Positions 52,667-61,998 of a stretch of 64,000 nucleotides of DNA are shown here, in pieces. The notes beneath the pieces are model-generated. The model made no database searches and had not been told where the DNA came from. It worked only from the letters and a program-made list of their open reading frames with translations. Source of the stretch: Bacillota bacterium (GTDB lineage Bacteria > Bacillota > Clostridia > Lachnospirales > Lachnospiraceae). The translations under genes were made by a program, and so were the position numbers. The stretch is taken from contig JAEZZO010000080.1 in the NCBI GenBank assembly GCA_023418475.1, positions 62,001 to 126,000 on the forward strand, written 5' to 3'. Positions within the stretch are counted from its first letter, which is position 1. Each line of letters starts with the position of its first letter.

Positions 52667-53881
52667 TTATTTTTTCATATTATCTTGATTTTCTTTCTGC
52701 TTTACAAGACTTGCTCGAGATATTGCGGAATTGCCATAACGGTTACGAATGCAATCGATCGCTTTGTCTAACTTTTCTCTTTTCTCATCCGTTTCAAAGC
52801 TAAATAAGCTTAGTTGGCGATCCGTTTCTTCCGATACTACTTTACTGGTCTGAATACCAAGATTACGGATTGGTGTCCCATCCCATAATTCATCAAATAA
52901 GGAACATGCAGTCCTGTGAAGCTGATCCGAATTGTGGGTCGGACTAAGCAGGGACATCTGATGAGAACTATGCCGAAATTCACTATCAATGATACTCACT
53001 GACACTATATTAGCCATCATACCATCATTGCGAAGCCTTGTAGCAACCGTTTCAGCTAACATCAGAAGTATCGTTTTTGCGGTAGCTTCCTCTTCCACAT
53101 CAAATGCTATTGTAGTCGAATTCCCATACCCCTTGTTCTTCGCCTCCTCATTTGATATAACTGAGGCATCTCTTCCATTTGCAAAGCTGTGTATTACCTC
53201 TCCATGCTTTTTCAAATGTGCTGTCAAAATACTAACATCCATCATTGCCAGCTCGCCTATTGTGTAAATACCAAGATCATTTAGCTTTTTAATGGTAGAT
53301 TTTCCTACAAAGAAAAGTTCCCCTACCGGAAGTATCCACATTTTATCCTTAATCTCATCAAGGTACAACGTATGAACCCTGTCTGGCTTCTGAAAATCAG
53401 AAGCCATCTTAGCAAGCAGCTTGTTACTTGATATTCCGACATTTACCGTAAAGCCAAGCTCTTTTCTTATTCGATTTTTTATCTTAACGGCGGCTACTAC
53501 CGGTGGACCTAACAGCGATGCCATCCCCGTCATATCACAAAATGCTTCATCAATTGAACATTGTTCCACACAAGGAGAGTATTCCCTAAGGATCTCGATA
53601 AATGCTTTTGAGTATTCATGATACAGCTGGGGCCGTGGTGGCACAATCTTAAGATTCGGACACTTTTTTAAGGCATCCACAAGGGGTTCTCCGGTACTTA
53701 CACCGTATTGCTTTGCAAGCGATGACTTTGCCAGAATAACCCCATGTCTTTTATTCTGATCACCGGCTACCGCGGCTGCAATATCGCGAAGATCCTGCTC
53801 CTCCCCGTTTTGCAGCCGGTAAACTGCTTCCCAGCTTAAAAACGCAGAATTTACATCCACATGAAATATCACCTGATCCAT
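52667..53881 (-). CDS. dinB: DNA polymerase IV (Y family)
   Basis: 404 residues. Catalytic carboxylates in FHVDVNSAFLSWEAV and CSIDEAFCDMTG, HhH region SNKLLAKMASDFQKPDRVHTL / GKSTIKKLNDLGIYTIGELA, and a little-finger domain. The DVNSAFLSWEA form groups it with the UvrX/YqjW-like Firmicute branch of Y-family polymerases. It copies damaged DNA. The C-terminus lacks an obvious clamp-binding peptide except QLSLFSFE, which fits a beta-clamp motif. Single gene. Confidence 0.92.
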   Translation of the reverse strand: MDQVIFHVDVNSAFLSWEAVYRLQNGEEQDLRDIAAAVAGDQNKRHGVILAKSSLAKQYGVSTGEPLVDALKKCPNLKIVPPRPQLYHEYSKAFIEILREYSPCVEQCSIDEAFCDMTGMASLLGPPVVAAVKIKNRIRKELGFTVNVGISSNKLLAKMASDFQKPDRVHTLYLDEIKDKMWILPVGELFFVGKSTIKKLNDLGIYTIGELAMMDVSILTAHLKKHGEVIHSFANGRDASVISNEEAKNKGYGNSTTIAFDVEEEATAKTILLMLAETVATRLRNDGMMANIVSVSIIDSEFRHSSHQMSLLSPTHNSDQLHRTACSLFDELWDGTPIRNLGIQTSKVVSEETDRQLSLFSFETDEKREKLDKAIDCIRNRYGNSAISRASLVKQKENQDNMKK

Positions 53882-53967
53882 AAAACTCCCCCTTTCGCTT
53901 ATATCATATCAAAGTCAAATAATAGTGTTAAGGCAGAAATTGCAATGATTTCAACTCATATTACCAG

Positions 53968-54004
53968 TAAGTTACTGTTCACAGGCAAGTCATATTCCAT
54001 TGCT
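53968..54004 (+). repeat. Dispersed intergenic repeat, copy 3
   Basis: AAGTTACTGTTCACAGGCAA then GTCATATTCCATTGC. Directly followed by the second repeat family at 54011. Confidence 0.55.
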
Positions 54005-54010
54005 GTGCAT

Positions 54011-54037
54011 CCGGTAAGTACTTCCGAAACGGAGCCG
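54011..54037 (+). repeat. Dispersed repeat pair, copy 2
   Basis: CCGGTAAGTACTTCCGAAAC then GGAGCCG; partner of 45818-45844. Confidence 0.6.
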
Positions 54038-54176
54038 CTCTCCGTTTGTTACATCTGTAAGAGAAAATTTACGCATTTTATAATAAAATCACATAAAATC
54101 AAAATAATTTACCATTTTTTTATATTTCATTATGTTACTATTTAAGAAAATCAAAATCAAATAAGGAGTGTATAAA

Positions 54177-55187
54177 ATGATAAAGAATATGAAAACATGG
54201 GTAGAATCCTTACAAAATGCTCCCATTAAAAAAGCCCTTCCAATTCTTTCTTTTCCTGCAATCCAACTGATGGGAATTAGCGTCAAGGAGTTAATTTCCA
54301 GCAGTGATCTACAAGCCGAAGGTATGCGTTTGATTGCAGAGAGAGTGGATTCTGCGGCTTGTGTCAGTCTGATGGATTTATCAATTGAAGCTGAATGTTT
54401 TGGCTCTAATATACGTTTTTCAGATGATGAGGTTCCTACCGTAATAGGTAGTATTGTATCTACTGAAGAGGAAGCAGACGCTCTTGCAGTCCCCCCCGTC
54501 GGAGCCGGACGAACCAGTATTTATATTGATGCTATGAAAAAAGCTGTTGCTTCCATCACAGATCGTCCTGTATTTGCAGGTGTCATCGGACCTTTTTCCC
54601 TGGCTGGCCGCTTAATGGATGTGTCTCAGGCAATGGTTTATTGCTATGATGAGCCTGATATGGTGCATACTGTTCTGGAAAAGGTAACCGAATTTATTAT
54701 CGAATACTGTAAAGCCTATAAAGAAGCAGGCGCAAATGGTGTCGTAATCGCAGAACCTCTCGCCGGATTATTGTCACCCGCTCTGGCAGAAGAATTTTCC
54801 GCTGAATATGTAAAAAAAATAGTGGATGCCGTACAGGATGATTATTTCCTGGTAGTATATCATAATTGCGGTAATAGTACAATTCAAACAATTGATTCCA
54901 TTATTAATAACGGATGTCTTGTTTATCATTTTGGAAATGCAATCAATCTGTCTGAAATGTTAAAGCAAGTCCCCGAGGATAGAATTGTCATGGGCAATGT
55001 GGATCCTGCAGGTGAATTCCGAAACGGAACTCCGGCATCTATCAGAAAATCCACACTGGATATCATGGAAGCCTGCTGTAAGCACCCTAACTTCATCATT
55101 TCTTCCGGATGTGATATTCCTCCTTTGTCAAAATGGGAAAATATTGATGCCTTTTTTGAAGCAGTGAATGATTTTTATGCAAAATAA
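54177..55187 (+). CDS. Uroporphyrinogen decarboxylase-like corrinoid methyltransferase (MtbA/MtaA type)
   Basis: 336 residues, a UroD-fold barrel. Zinc ligands His-x-Cys in VVYHNCGN and Cys in ISSGCDIPPLS are those of methylcobamide:CoM and related methyltransferases, which UroD lacks. Such enzymes move methyl groups from a corrinoid protein to CoM, THF or another thiol. In an anaerobic Firmicute the acceptor is probably THF, but this is inference. The start is ATG 54177 (AAGGAG 8 nt upstream), not the GTG at 54168. No corrinoid protein gene is adjacent. Confidence 0.85.
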   Translation: MIKNMKTWVESLQNAPIKKALPILSFPAIQLMGISVKELISSSDLQAEGMRLIAERVDSAACVSLMDLSIEAECFGSNIRFSDDEVPTVIGSIVSTEEEADALAVPPVGAGRTSIYIDAMKKAVASITDRPVFAGVIGPFSLAGRLMDVSQAMVYCYDEPDMVHTVLEKVTEFIIEYCKAYKEAGANGVVIAEPLAGLLSPALAEEFSAEYVKKIVDAVQDDYFLVVYHNCGNSTIQTIDSIINNGCLVYHFGNAINLSEMLKQVPEDRIVMGNVDPAGEFRNGTPASIRKSTLDIMEACCKHPNFIISSGCDIPPLSKWENIDAFFEAVNDFYAK

Positions 55188-55203
55188 GAAGTTTCATACT
55201 TAT

Positions 55204-55252
55204 CCCCGTGCCTTTCACTTTTTGATGACCTAGTCAAAAGTGAAAAGGCTTT
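55204..55252 (+). terminator. Probable terminator of the methyltransferase gene
   Basis: Stem GCCTTTCACTTTTTGA / TCAAAAGTGAAAAGGC with a short loop, T-run weak. Confidence 0.6.
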
Positions 55253-55325
55253 CATAAATAGTTTGAAAGTGATAATCTTACAAACTTCTTCTATCAGATT
55301 ACGAAATCGAACTAATTATGATGAC

Positions 55326-55366
55326 TAAAAAATCCCGGAGCAATAAATTGCATCCAGGATTTTTTT
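55326..55366. terminator. Bidirectional terminator hairpin
   Basis: AAAAAATCC ... GGATTTTTTT with an inner stem GCAAT / ATTGC. Both strands end in T-runs. It lies 84 bp past the DUF4349 stop and below the methyltransferase gene. Confidence 0.7.
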
Positions 55367-55449
55367 CTATTCTTAGTTGGCTCATTATTTCTGTACTTTA
55401 TTTCTATTCACTATTTCTCTTCTCTATTTTTCTTCCTTATTACTGTTCG

Positions 55450-56499
55450 TTATTTCTGTTCTTTATTACTCAGCTGATCTTCTTCCTTCTGCTTTACCTG
55501 ACTATCTTCTCCTAAAACTACAGAAGTAACGTTCTTCTGCTTTCCATTGTTCTTTTTCAGATATCTCCGAAGAAGCATAACTGCAAACCATATAATAAAG
55601 CCCCAAATAAGTAAATATGGCAGGTTGACAATAAACCACACCAGAAAATTCTGACATCCTTCGCTTATATTATATAAAGTATTCGAAAAACCGTTGCTTA
55701 TTCTACTGTGCAAAGAAGGTTTCGCTACCGAAACAGGAGTAATCCTCTTAACTTCATTAATATTAAGGGTAACAGTACTATACTCCACCTGGTTATCATA
55801 ACTTCTTAATTGACTTTCAAAGTTTTGAATTTCATACCTGATGTCACTTAGTCGACTTTCTAATGTAATAATACTATCCAGTTTATCCGTTTTCTCCAGT
55901 ATTGCAAACAATCTTTCCTGTTCAATTTTAAGTGCGTTCATTTTACTTTTGGCATCAATGTATTGCAGGGATACATTTTCAGATGATTTTTGATTGTTAA
56001 TCACATTTGCTTCTTCCGATACATTACCAACAAAATCATCTGTTTTTTTACTCGGAATTCTTGCTACAATATTTGCGTTTCGTGATTGATATTCTTTATA
56101 ATAGCTTTTTCCATTAATTTGAGAGCTCTCAACATATCCACCCAATTGATTAATTTTACTATTGATATTCTTAATCAGCAAGTCAAAATCCTGCGTTTCT
56201 ACTGTCAGATTATAATTGACAATAATTTTGTCCTGTGCTCCAATCGGTGCATTTTCAGATGTCAGGGAAGTAGTATTTTTTATTTCTTCCGGTTTTTCTG
56301 TTTTGCTTTCCACTCCCGCTGGTGCTACCCCTTCTGCTTCGGCAGTAGTATCGGCAGCACTTCCGGACCCGCTGTCATAACTTACATCTGCTTTTTCTGT
56401 TCCGTTTGACATATCAGATGCTGATTTACTGCAAGCTGATAATACTATTGTCATTGCCAATATAAGACCTGCAATACAATAAGTTATCTTTCTTTTCAT
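55450..56499 (-). CDS. DUF4349 lipoprotein
   Basis: 349 residues. Lipoprotein signal with lipobox LSAC (Cys about residue 23), an Asp/Ser-rich linker, a DUF4349 domain (IIVNYNLTVETQDFDLLIKNINSKINQLGGYVE, NIVARIPSKKTDDFVGNV), a coiled-coil region (KMNALKIEQERLFAILEKTDKLDSIITLESRLSDIRYEIQNFESQLR) and one C-terminal membrane helix (about 285-312). It is anchored at both ends; function unknown. The start 56499 uses AAGGGG at 9 nt. Confidence 0.85.
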   Translation of the reverse strand: MKRKITYCIAGLILAMTIVLSACSKSASDMSNGTEKADVSYDSGSGSAADTTAEAEGVAPAGVESKTEKPEEIKNTTSLTSENAPIGAQDKIIVNYNLTVETQDFDLLIKNINSKINQLGGYVESSQINGKSYYKEYQSRNANIVARIPSKKTDDFVGNVSEEANVINNQKSSENVSLQYIDAKSKMNALKIEQERLFAILEKTDKLDSIITLESRLSDIRYEIQNFESQLRSYDNQVEYSTVTLNINEVKRITPVSVAKPSLHSRISNGFSNTLYNISEGCQNFLVWFIVNLPYLLIWGFIIWFAVMLLRRYLKKNNGKQKNVTSVVLGEDSQVKQKEEDQLSNKEQK

Positions 56500-56672
56500 A
56501 TGCATCATCCCCTTTAAAAAATTTATTTTGTTTTACCTGATAATGAATAAAACACTATAATCAGTATATCTATTAGACGTCGGATCCTTTGCACCGGTTC
56601 CATTCGTGTTAATATAATCCAAATTAATTTAAATTAGAGATGGTATCACATTTATATTCTCATTATCACTTT

Positions 56673-57344
56673 TTATTGATAAAGCCCATAGGTTTTCACC
56701 GCATCCTGTACATACATAATCCCATTGCCTGGCTTATCTATTTTTAACTTATCATTAATGGAAGCCAAAATCTTATCTGTTATTCCAACTTCCGATAAAA
56801 TCAATACAATTTCTTTTTCCGGTTCAACGTCCATAAAGAAAACCTTATTGGTTTCATGAGCACCGGCACCTCTTGCGTTGATAATTGTTCCTCCCTTGGA
56901 ACCAGCTTCGGCAGCCGCATCAATTACATCCTCGGCTTTTCCCTTTTCTACGATAACCGTTATGATCTGATACATCATTGTACTATTATTATTCTCCTTT
57001 CCACGAAGCTCCGCCTTCTTATTTACTCTGCTCCCCAGGGTTTTTCCCAGATGAGTTACAAATGCAATGCCATGATTTGGTTTTTCGAATTTAAAATGCT
57101 CATTTATCTTCTCCAGTGCATAATCCGCTGTACTGCTATCTGCTACCATTAGAATAATTTCTTTTCTGATATCCGACAGCCCTATATAATCCCATAACCA
57201 TTTTTTCATCGTTCCTTTTCCTAACAGGACCGTGCTTCCTGAAATACCATATTTTCTGGCCTCATGAATTAATTTATCGCTTACACCGAAATCTACAATA
57301 AAATGAATCAGTTCCATATCAATTCCCATGCTTGCTTCAGACAT
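56673..57344 (-). CDS. Tandem P-II-like protein (DUF1538 partner)
   Basis: 223 residues with two GlnB-like ferredoxin-fold halves (about 10-110 and 120-215): the halves share patterns GISGSTVLLGKGTMKKWL / GSKGGTIINARGAGAHE and LIHFIVDFGVSDKL / IITVIVEKGKAEDV. The first half lacks the tyrosine and canonical T-loop of classical GlnB, so uridylylation is unlikely. It overlaps the DUF1538 gene by 8 nt, and its GGAGGAG lies inside that gene. Presumably it binds a nucleotide and regulates the membrane partner. Confidence 0.85.
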   Translation of the reverse strand: MSEASMGIDMELIHFIVDFGVSDKLIHEARKYGISGSTVLLGKGTMKKWLWDYIGLSDIRKEIILMVADSSTADYALEKINEHFKFEKPNHGIAFVTHLGKTLGSRVNKKAELRGKENNNSTMMYQIITVIVEKGKAEDVIDAAAEAGSKGGTIINARGAGAHETNKVFFMDVEPEKEIVLILSEVGITDKILASINDKLKIDKPGNGIMYVQDAVKTYGLYQ

Positions 57345-58827
57345 AATTTTCTCCTCCTCTCCTTCGAGATCTGATTTTATATATTAAGCCCAAAATTTGT
57401 AATGCCAGTATTGGTGTCATCGCGACCATGGCAATCATACCAAATCCATCCACCAGAACATCTGCATTTTCAATAGCATCTGCTGCTCCCTGAATATATG
57501 CCATAATGAAGGTTGCCGTCATAGGACCTGATGCAACTCCTCCGGAATCATAAGCTATTCCTACGAATAACTTAGGGACAATAAAGCTTAACAGGATACA
57601 CAGAAGATAACCGGGAAGTAAATAATGCCACAGTTGCAGCTGCGTAACCAGAACTCTGATCACCGATAATGCAACCGCCGTCCCTACACCAATGCATAAT
57701 GCAAAGATGACTACTCTTCTTTTAATATACCCACTGGTTACATCTTCAATTTGTTCCATTAATACATATACTGCCGGTTCTGCTAATATCGTAACAACTC
57801 CCAGAACAAAGCCGACAATAATTAGAAGTGCTTTACTGTTACCGTTTGCCAGGCCATAACCGATTTTTCTGCCGACATCCATAAAACCGGCATTTACTCC
57901 GACGATAAATAACACCATACCGATAAAGGTAAACATTATTCCAAACATAATTTTACGAACTGCATTTCTAGACAGTTTATGACTGTTTTTCTGAAGCAAT
58001 AGAAAAATCACGATAACCGGCAGCAGGGCGAAAAATATTTCCTTTGCTGAACTCGCAGACAGTCTAAGCAAGGTACGAAGGAAAGCTTCCTGTATCAGCT
58101 CCGCAGATGCTATGGATGCCGTTATTTTATTCTGCCTCGTTACAATCGATAAAATCATAACCGCCAGAATTGCTCCGGTAGAAGCTATGGCCACAAGACC
58201 AAAACTATCTTTTTCAGAGGCTTTACTATCCTTCTTCAGTTTTGATACACCAATTGCAAGTGCCATAATAAAAGGAACGGTTAATGCACCCGTTGTTGCT
58301 CCTGAGGCATCAAATGATATGGCCAGAAATTCCCGTGGTGTAAAAATAGCAATCAAAAAAATTATACCATAAATAATTGTTAATAGTTTATATAAAGGAA
58401 AATTATATACGATTCTCATCAGACCAATAGACAGCATCACAGCGATACCGATCGACACTATAATTACAATACTCAACTTTGATACCGCATTCGAAGTAAC
58501 AAAAGCCACCTGTGCGGCCAGAACATGCAGATCCGGCTCTGCCACAGATACAATAAAACCAAGCAGCAACCCTCCTACAATCACAATCCATATTTTATTA
58601 GCCTTTGCTATACCCGATCCAATAAAATTTCCGATTGGAGTAATTCCAATATCTATTCCGATCAATAATAGCGTTAACCCTGCTATGACTAGAATAGCTC
58701 CTGTTATGAAACGAAACAGCAGAGAAGCTCCCATTGGCGTAAACGTAAAGTTCAAAATCAAGACAATTACCATGATTGGGAGTACAGAAAAAAATACCTC
58801 TTTTAATTTTGCAGCTACAACATTCAA
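57337..58827 (-). CDS. DUF1538 membrane protein
   Basis: 496 residues with about 12 helices made of two tandem repeats of DUF1538 (about 5-235 and 245-490). Both halves carry GITPIGNFIGSGIA / FMDVGRKIGYGLA, GFIVSVAEPDLHVLAAQV / GVVTILAEPAVYVLMEQI and SFDASGATTGALTVPFI / AYDSGGVASGPMTATFI. This is the pattern of an inverted or duplicated transporter. The function is unknown; the P-II partner suggests control by energy or nitrogen status. Start follows AAAGGGTGAG. Confidence 0.88.
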   Translation of the reverse strand: MNVVAAKLKEVFFSVLPIMVIVLILNFTFTPMGASLLFRFITGAILVIAGLTLLLIGIDIGITPIGNFIGSGIAKANKIWIVIVGGLLLGFIVSVAEPDLHVLAAQVAFVTSNAVSKLSIVIIVSIGIAVMLSIGLMRIVYNFPLYKLLTIIYGIIFLIAIFTPREFLAISFDASGATTGALTVPFIMALAIGVSKLKKDSKASEKDSFGLVAIASTGAILAVMILSIVTRQNKITASIASAELIQEAFLRTLLRLSASSAKEIFFALLPVIVIFLLLQKNSHKLSRNAVRKIMFGIMFTFIGMVLFIVGVNAGFMDVGRKIGYGLANGNSKALLIIVGFVLGVVTILAEPAVYVLMEQIEDVTSGYIKRRVVIFALCIGVGTAVALSVIRVLVTQLQLWHYLLPGYLLCILLSFIVPKLFVGIAYDSGGVASGPMTATFIMAYIQGAADAIENADVLVDGFGMIAMVAMTPILALQILGLIYKIRSRRRGGENYV

Positions 58828-59047
58828 ATGTTCTCACCCTTTCATTCAATATATATATCATATATATGTTTTTAAAAACGTAGATACCACTCCTCTCCAT
58901 AATCCTGTAATAATCTCAGTTACCAATAATTTAACAATTACTATTCTAACATATTTATTACGAAATAAACAATAAACTATTTATAAATTATTGAACCAAC
59001 AGTAACTCATAATACATTTGTCTCTGGAAATATCACCCTATAAATAT

Positions 59048-59085
59048 AGGAAGAAGAATCCTGCTATAACCGGATTCTTCTTCCT
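59048..59085. terminator. Terminator hairpin after the cysteine operon
   Basis: Perfect 14-bp stem AGGAAGAAGAATCC / GGATTCTTCTTCCT, 10-nt loop, 37 bp past the mrnC stop; T-run short. Confidence 0.65.
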
Positions 59086-59121
59086 GTGACGATACCTTAG
59101 ATAATATTTATATTTAAACTT

Positions 59122-59595
59122 CTAATTCAGTTCTTTCTCAATATGCGGTCTGATTAACTCTATCAGGCGATTCATCTGATCCGTAAGATACAAATAACCA
59201 ACTAGCGCCTCCATACCTGTTGCGGTGCGGTATTCCAATACACCTGCATTTTTTGCCGTAGTAAATGATTTTGCATTGCGTCCCCGTTTAAATATTACGG
59301 TTTCTTCCTCCGTCAGCTGTTCCTTAATCAGATGATATAAATCAGCTTGAGCAGAAGCCTGCACCAACTTTGAAGCACGTTTATGAAGCTTATTCACCGG
59401 AGCATTCCCAATTTCCACGATAGCCGTTCTTATAATCAGGTCAAAAATAGAATCACCGATAAAAGCAAGTGTCAGCGGTGAATAAGTCTTAATATCAGTC
59501 TCTGGCAGGTTAAGAGAAGCTTTTAAAAAACGTATAAACTGACTGCCGTCCTCTTTATCACTTATTTTTTCTATCTCATTTAATTCCTCTTCCAT
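59122..59595 (-). CDS. mrnC: Mini-ribonuclease III
   Basis: 157 residues. An RNase III catalytic domain without dsRNA-binding domain: TYSPLTLAFIGDSIFDLIIRTAIVE (conserved Asp), NKLHKRASKLVQASAQADLYHLI, KRGRNAKSFTTAKNAGVLEYRTATGMEALVGYLYL. It matures 23S rRNA in Firmicutes. Overlaps the cysS end by 16 nt, the usual mrnC position after cysS. Confidence 0.95.
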   Translation of the reverse strand: MEEELNEIEKISDKEDGSQFIRFLKASLNLPETDIKTYSPLTLAFIGDSIFDLIIRTAIVEIGNAPVNKLHKRASKLVQASAQADLYHLIKEQLTEEETVIFKRGRNAKSFTTAKNAGVLEYRTATGMEALVGYLYLTDQMNRLIELIRPHIEKELN

Positions 59596-60983
59596 CTTAC
59601 TCCCTCTCTGGTATCCTCTAAAATAATTCCCTTCTCCAGCAACAGGTTTCTAATCTGATCTGATTTTGCAAAATCCTTATTTTTTCTGGCGGTCTGTCTG
59701 TCTTCAATCAGCTTTTCTATAGCAGTATCCAACAATTCCTCTTCCTTTACTGCCTCCAGACCAAGAATGCCACACAGATTAATCAAATTATCATGGATTT
59801 TTCTGACGAATTCAATACTGCTTCCACCCTCGCAATTTGAATTAGAAAGCCTAACCAGTTCAAATATTACTGAAATTGCATCCGCCGTATTAAAGTCATC
59901 GTCCATTGCATCAAGGAATTTGTTCGTAAGAGCCTCCATTTCCTCAAGCAATATCTGTTCATCGGAGCTGACAAATTCTCTGCTTAGTGTATTACTATCC
60001 AGTAAATGCTCCAGTTGCCCGACTGCAGTACGTATTCTGGTCAGAGAACTTTTTGCCGCTTCCATCAATTCTTTACTGAAATTTAATGGGCTGCGATAAT
60101 GTGAATTCAACATAAAGAAACGAAGTACCTGAGGCTCATACTGTTCACATACTTCACGAACGGTAAAGAAATTCCCCTCTGACTTAGACATCTTTTTATT
60201 ATCAATATTGATAAATGCGTTATGCATCCAGTATTTTGCAAATTCCTTGCCGTTTGCAGCCTCACTTTGCGCAATTTCATTTTCATGATGGGGAAAGATC
60301 AGATCCTCGCCGCCTGCATGGATATCAATCCGGTCCCCTAAATACTTCTTACTCATAACAGAGCACTCAATATGCCATCCGGGACGTCCTTCACTCCAAG
60401 GTGAGTTCCAATATGGTTCTCCTTCCTTCTTCGGCTTCCATAGTACGAAATCCATCGGATCTTCCTTTTCTTCACTAACTGCAATTCTAATTCCCGCTTC
60501 CAGATCATCAATTTTCTTCTTGGATAATTTACCGTAGCCCTGAAAGCTTCTGGTTCTAAAATACACCGTTCCATTCTTTTCATAAGCATGACCTTTTTCA
60601 ATCAAAGCAGCAATCATACTGATCATTCCGTCAATTTCCTGCGTAGCCTTCGGATGATATGTTGCCTCCTTAATATTTAAGGCATCCGCATCTACTCTGA
60701 ATTCCTTAATAAAACGTTCTGAAATCTCAGAAGCACTAACTCCTTCTTCATTCGCCTTTTTAATTATTTTATCATCTACATCGGTAAAGTTTGAGACGTA
60801 ATTTACCTGATAGCCGCGATATTCCATATATCTTCGGAAGGTGTCAAAAATAATAGCAGGTCTTGCATTGCCGATATGGATATAGTTATAAACTGTCGGA
60901 CCGCAGACATACATACGTACTTTACCTTCTTCCAAAGGTACAAACTCTTCCTTTTTCTGTGTCATCGTATTATAGATTTTCAT
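59580..60983 (-). CDS. cysS: Cysteinyl-tRNA synthetase
   Basis: 467 residues. HIGH-type motif VYNYIHIGNARPAI, KMSKS motif NKKMSKSEGNFFT, and zinc ligands in MYVCGPTVYN, HIECS and the HHENEIAQSE region. Charges tRNA-Cys. The frame begins at 61019 but AGGAGG is 7 nt before ATG 60983. It lies about 200 bp after cysE and could be cotranscribed with it under the T-box. Confidence 0.97.
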   Translation of the reverse strand: MKIYNTMTQKKEEFVPLEEGKVRMYVCGPTVYNYIHIGNARPAIIFDTFRRYMEYRGYQVNYVSNFTDVDDKIIKKANEEGVSASEISERFIKEFRVDADALNIKEATYHPKATQEIDGMISMIAALIEKGHAYEKNGTVYFRTRSFQGYGKLSKKKIDDLEAGIRIAVSEEKEDPMDFVLWKPKKEGEPYWNSPWSEGRPGWHIECSVMSKKYLGDRIDIHAGGEDLIFPHHENEIAQSEAANGKEFAKYWMHNAFINIDNKKMSKSEGNFFTVREVCEQYEPQVLRFFMLNSHYRSPLNFSKELMEAAKSSLTRIRTAVGQLEHLLDSNTLSREFVSSDEQILLEEMEALTNKFLDAMDDDFNTADAISVIFELVRLSNSNCEGGSSIEFVRKIHDNLINLCGILGLEAVKEEELLDTAIEKLIEDRQTARKNKDFAKSDQIRNLLLEKGIILEDTREGVRWKRN

Positions 60984-61182
60984 CTCATTTCCTCCTGGAA
61001 TGTTATTCGCTTCGTGCATAGTATATATCGAAGTCTTAGCTGCTCTCTGTTCTTAAAATATTGTTCCGTTTATTATTGATTCTTATTTTTATTATATCTC
61101 TTTTATAGCCTCTCTATTTCAGCTAATGTCAAAACCGGTAACATTCTATCTTTTGTCAGTACACGTCAGCAAGTACAGCCTT

Positions 61183-61875
61183 TCACATTACCTGCTTCTC
61201 TTTTTTATCAAGTACATCAATCAGTTTATCCATTTTTTCATATAAATTCTTCAGTTCATTTCTTAAACAGATATTTTCATTGCGCAAGCATAACAATTCT
61301 TTCTGCAACGGATCGGGAAAATGGATCTGATCAAGATCCTCGGAAGGAACCTTTATGTTATCTCTCTTAACCACTCTGCCCGGAACACCTACAACCGTGG
61401 AATTCGGCGGAACCTCTGATAATACTACAGAACCGGCACCGATTTTCGAATTCTCACCAATCGTAAAGGATCCTAATATCTTAGCCCCCGCACTTATCAT
61501 AACATTGTCACCTACCGTCGGATGGCGCTTCCCATGCTCTTTACCGGTACCTCCCAAGGTCACCCCCTGATACAGGGTTACATTATCTCCGACAATCGCA
61601 GTTTCTCCTATCACCACTCCATGTCCGTGATCTATAAATAAACCTTTTCCAATGGTTGCTCCGGGATGTATCTCAATTCCGGTTTTCCGAACTGTCCTCT
61701 GTGAATACCATCTTGCGAGAAAATAATGATGCTTTAAATATAGTTGATGTGCGATACGATAACGTATAATTGCTTTAAAGCTAGGGTATAAAAACACCTC
61801 CATTGGTGTCTTTATTGCAGGATCGCGTTCTTTGATAATTTGCATTTCTGCTTTGACATATTTTATAATACCCAT
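61183..61875 (-). CDS. cysE: Serine O-acetyltransferase
   Basis: 230 residues. N-terminal helical domain, then a left-handed beta-helix with GIEIHPGATIGKGLFIDHGHGVVIGETAIVGDNVTLYQGVTLGGTGKEHGKRHPTVGDNV; the catalytic His/Asp in FIDHGHG are present. Makes O-acetylserine from serine and acetyl-CoA. The unusual C-terminal tail (about 185-230) forms a coiled coil (LLCLRNENICLRNELKNLYEKMDKLID). A T-box leader with Cys specifier lies upstream. Start has AAGGGGGC. Confidence 0.96.
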   Translation of the reverse strand: MGIIKYVKAEMQIIKERDPAIKTPMEVFLYPSFKAIIRYRIAHQLYLKHHYFLARWYSQRTVRKTGIEIHPGATIGKGLFIDHGHGVVIGETAIVGDNVTLYQGVTLGGTGKEHGKRHPTVGDNVMISAGAKILGSFTIGENSKIGAGSVVLSEVPPNSTVVGVPGRVVKRDNIKVPSEDLDQIHFPDPLQKELLCLRNENICLRNELKNLYEKMDKLIDVLDKKEKQVM

Positions 61876-61998
61876 TAAAAAGCCCCCTTAAGAACGAAAT
61901 ATAATTGTTGTGCGTATAAAAGTGATTGAATACACATACGTAGAATTAATTACTCTTCCACCGGTACCTGGTGTACCCATATCTTCCGTAAAAAAAGG

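Noticed and set aside
55318..55515. 65-residue hydrophobic plus-strand frame
   Set aside because: It overlaps the end of the DUF4349 gene on the other strand and spans the terminator; it has no ribosome binding site.
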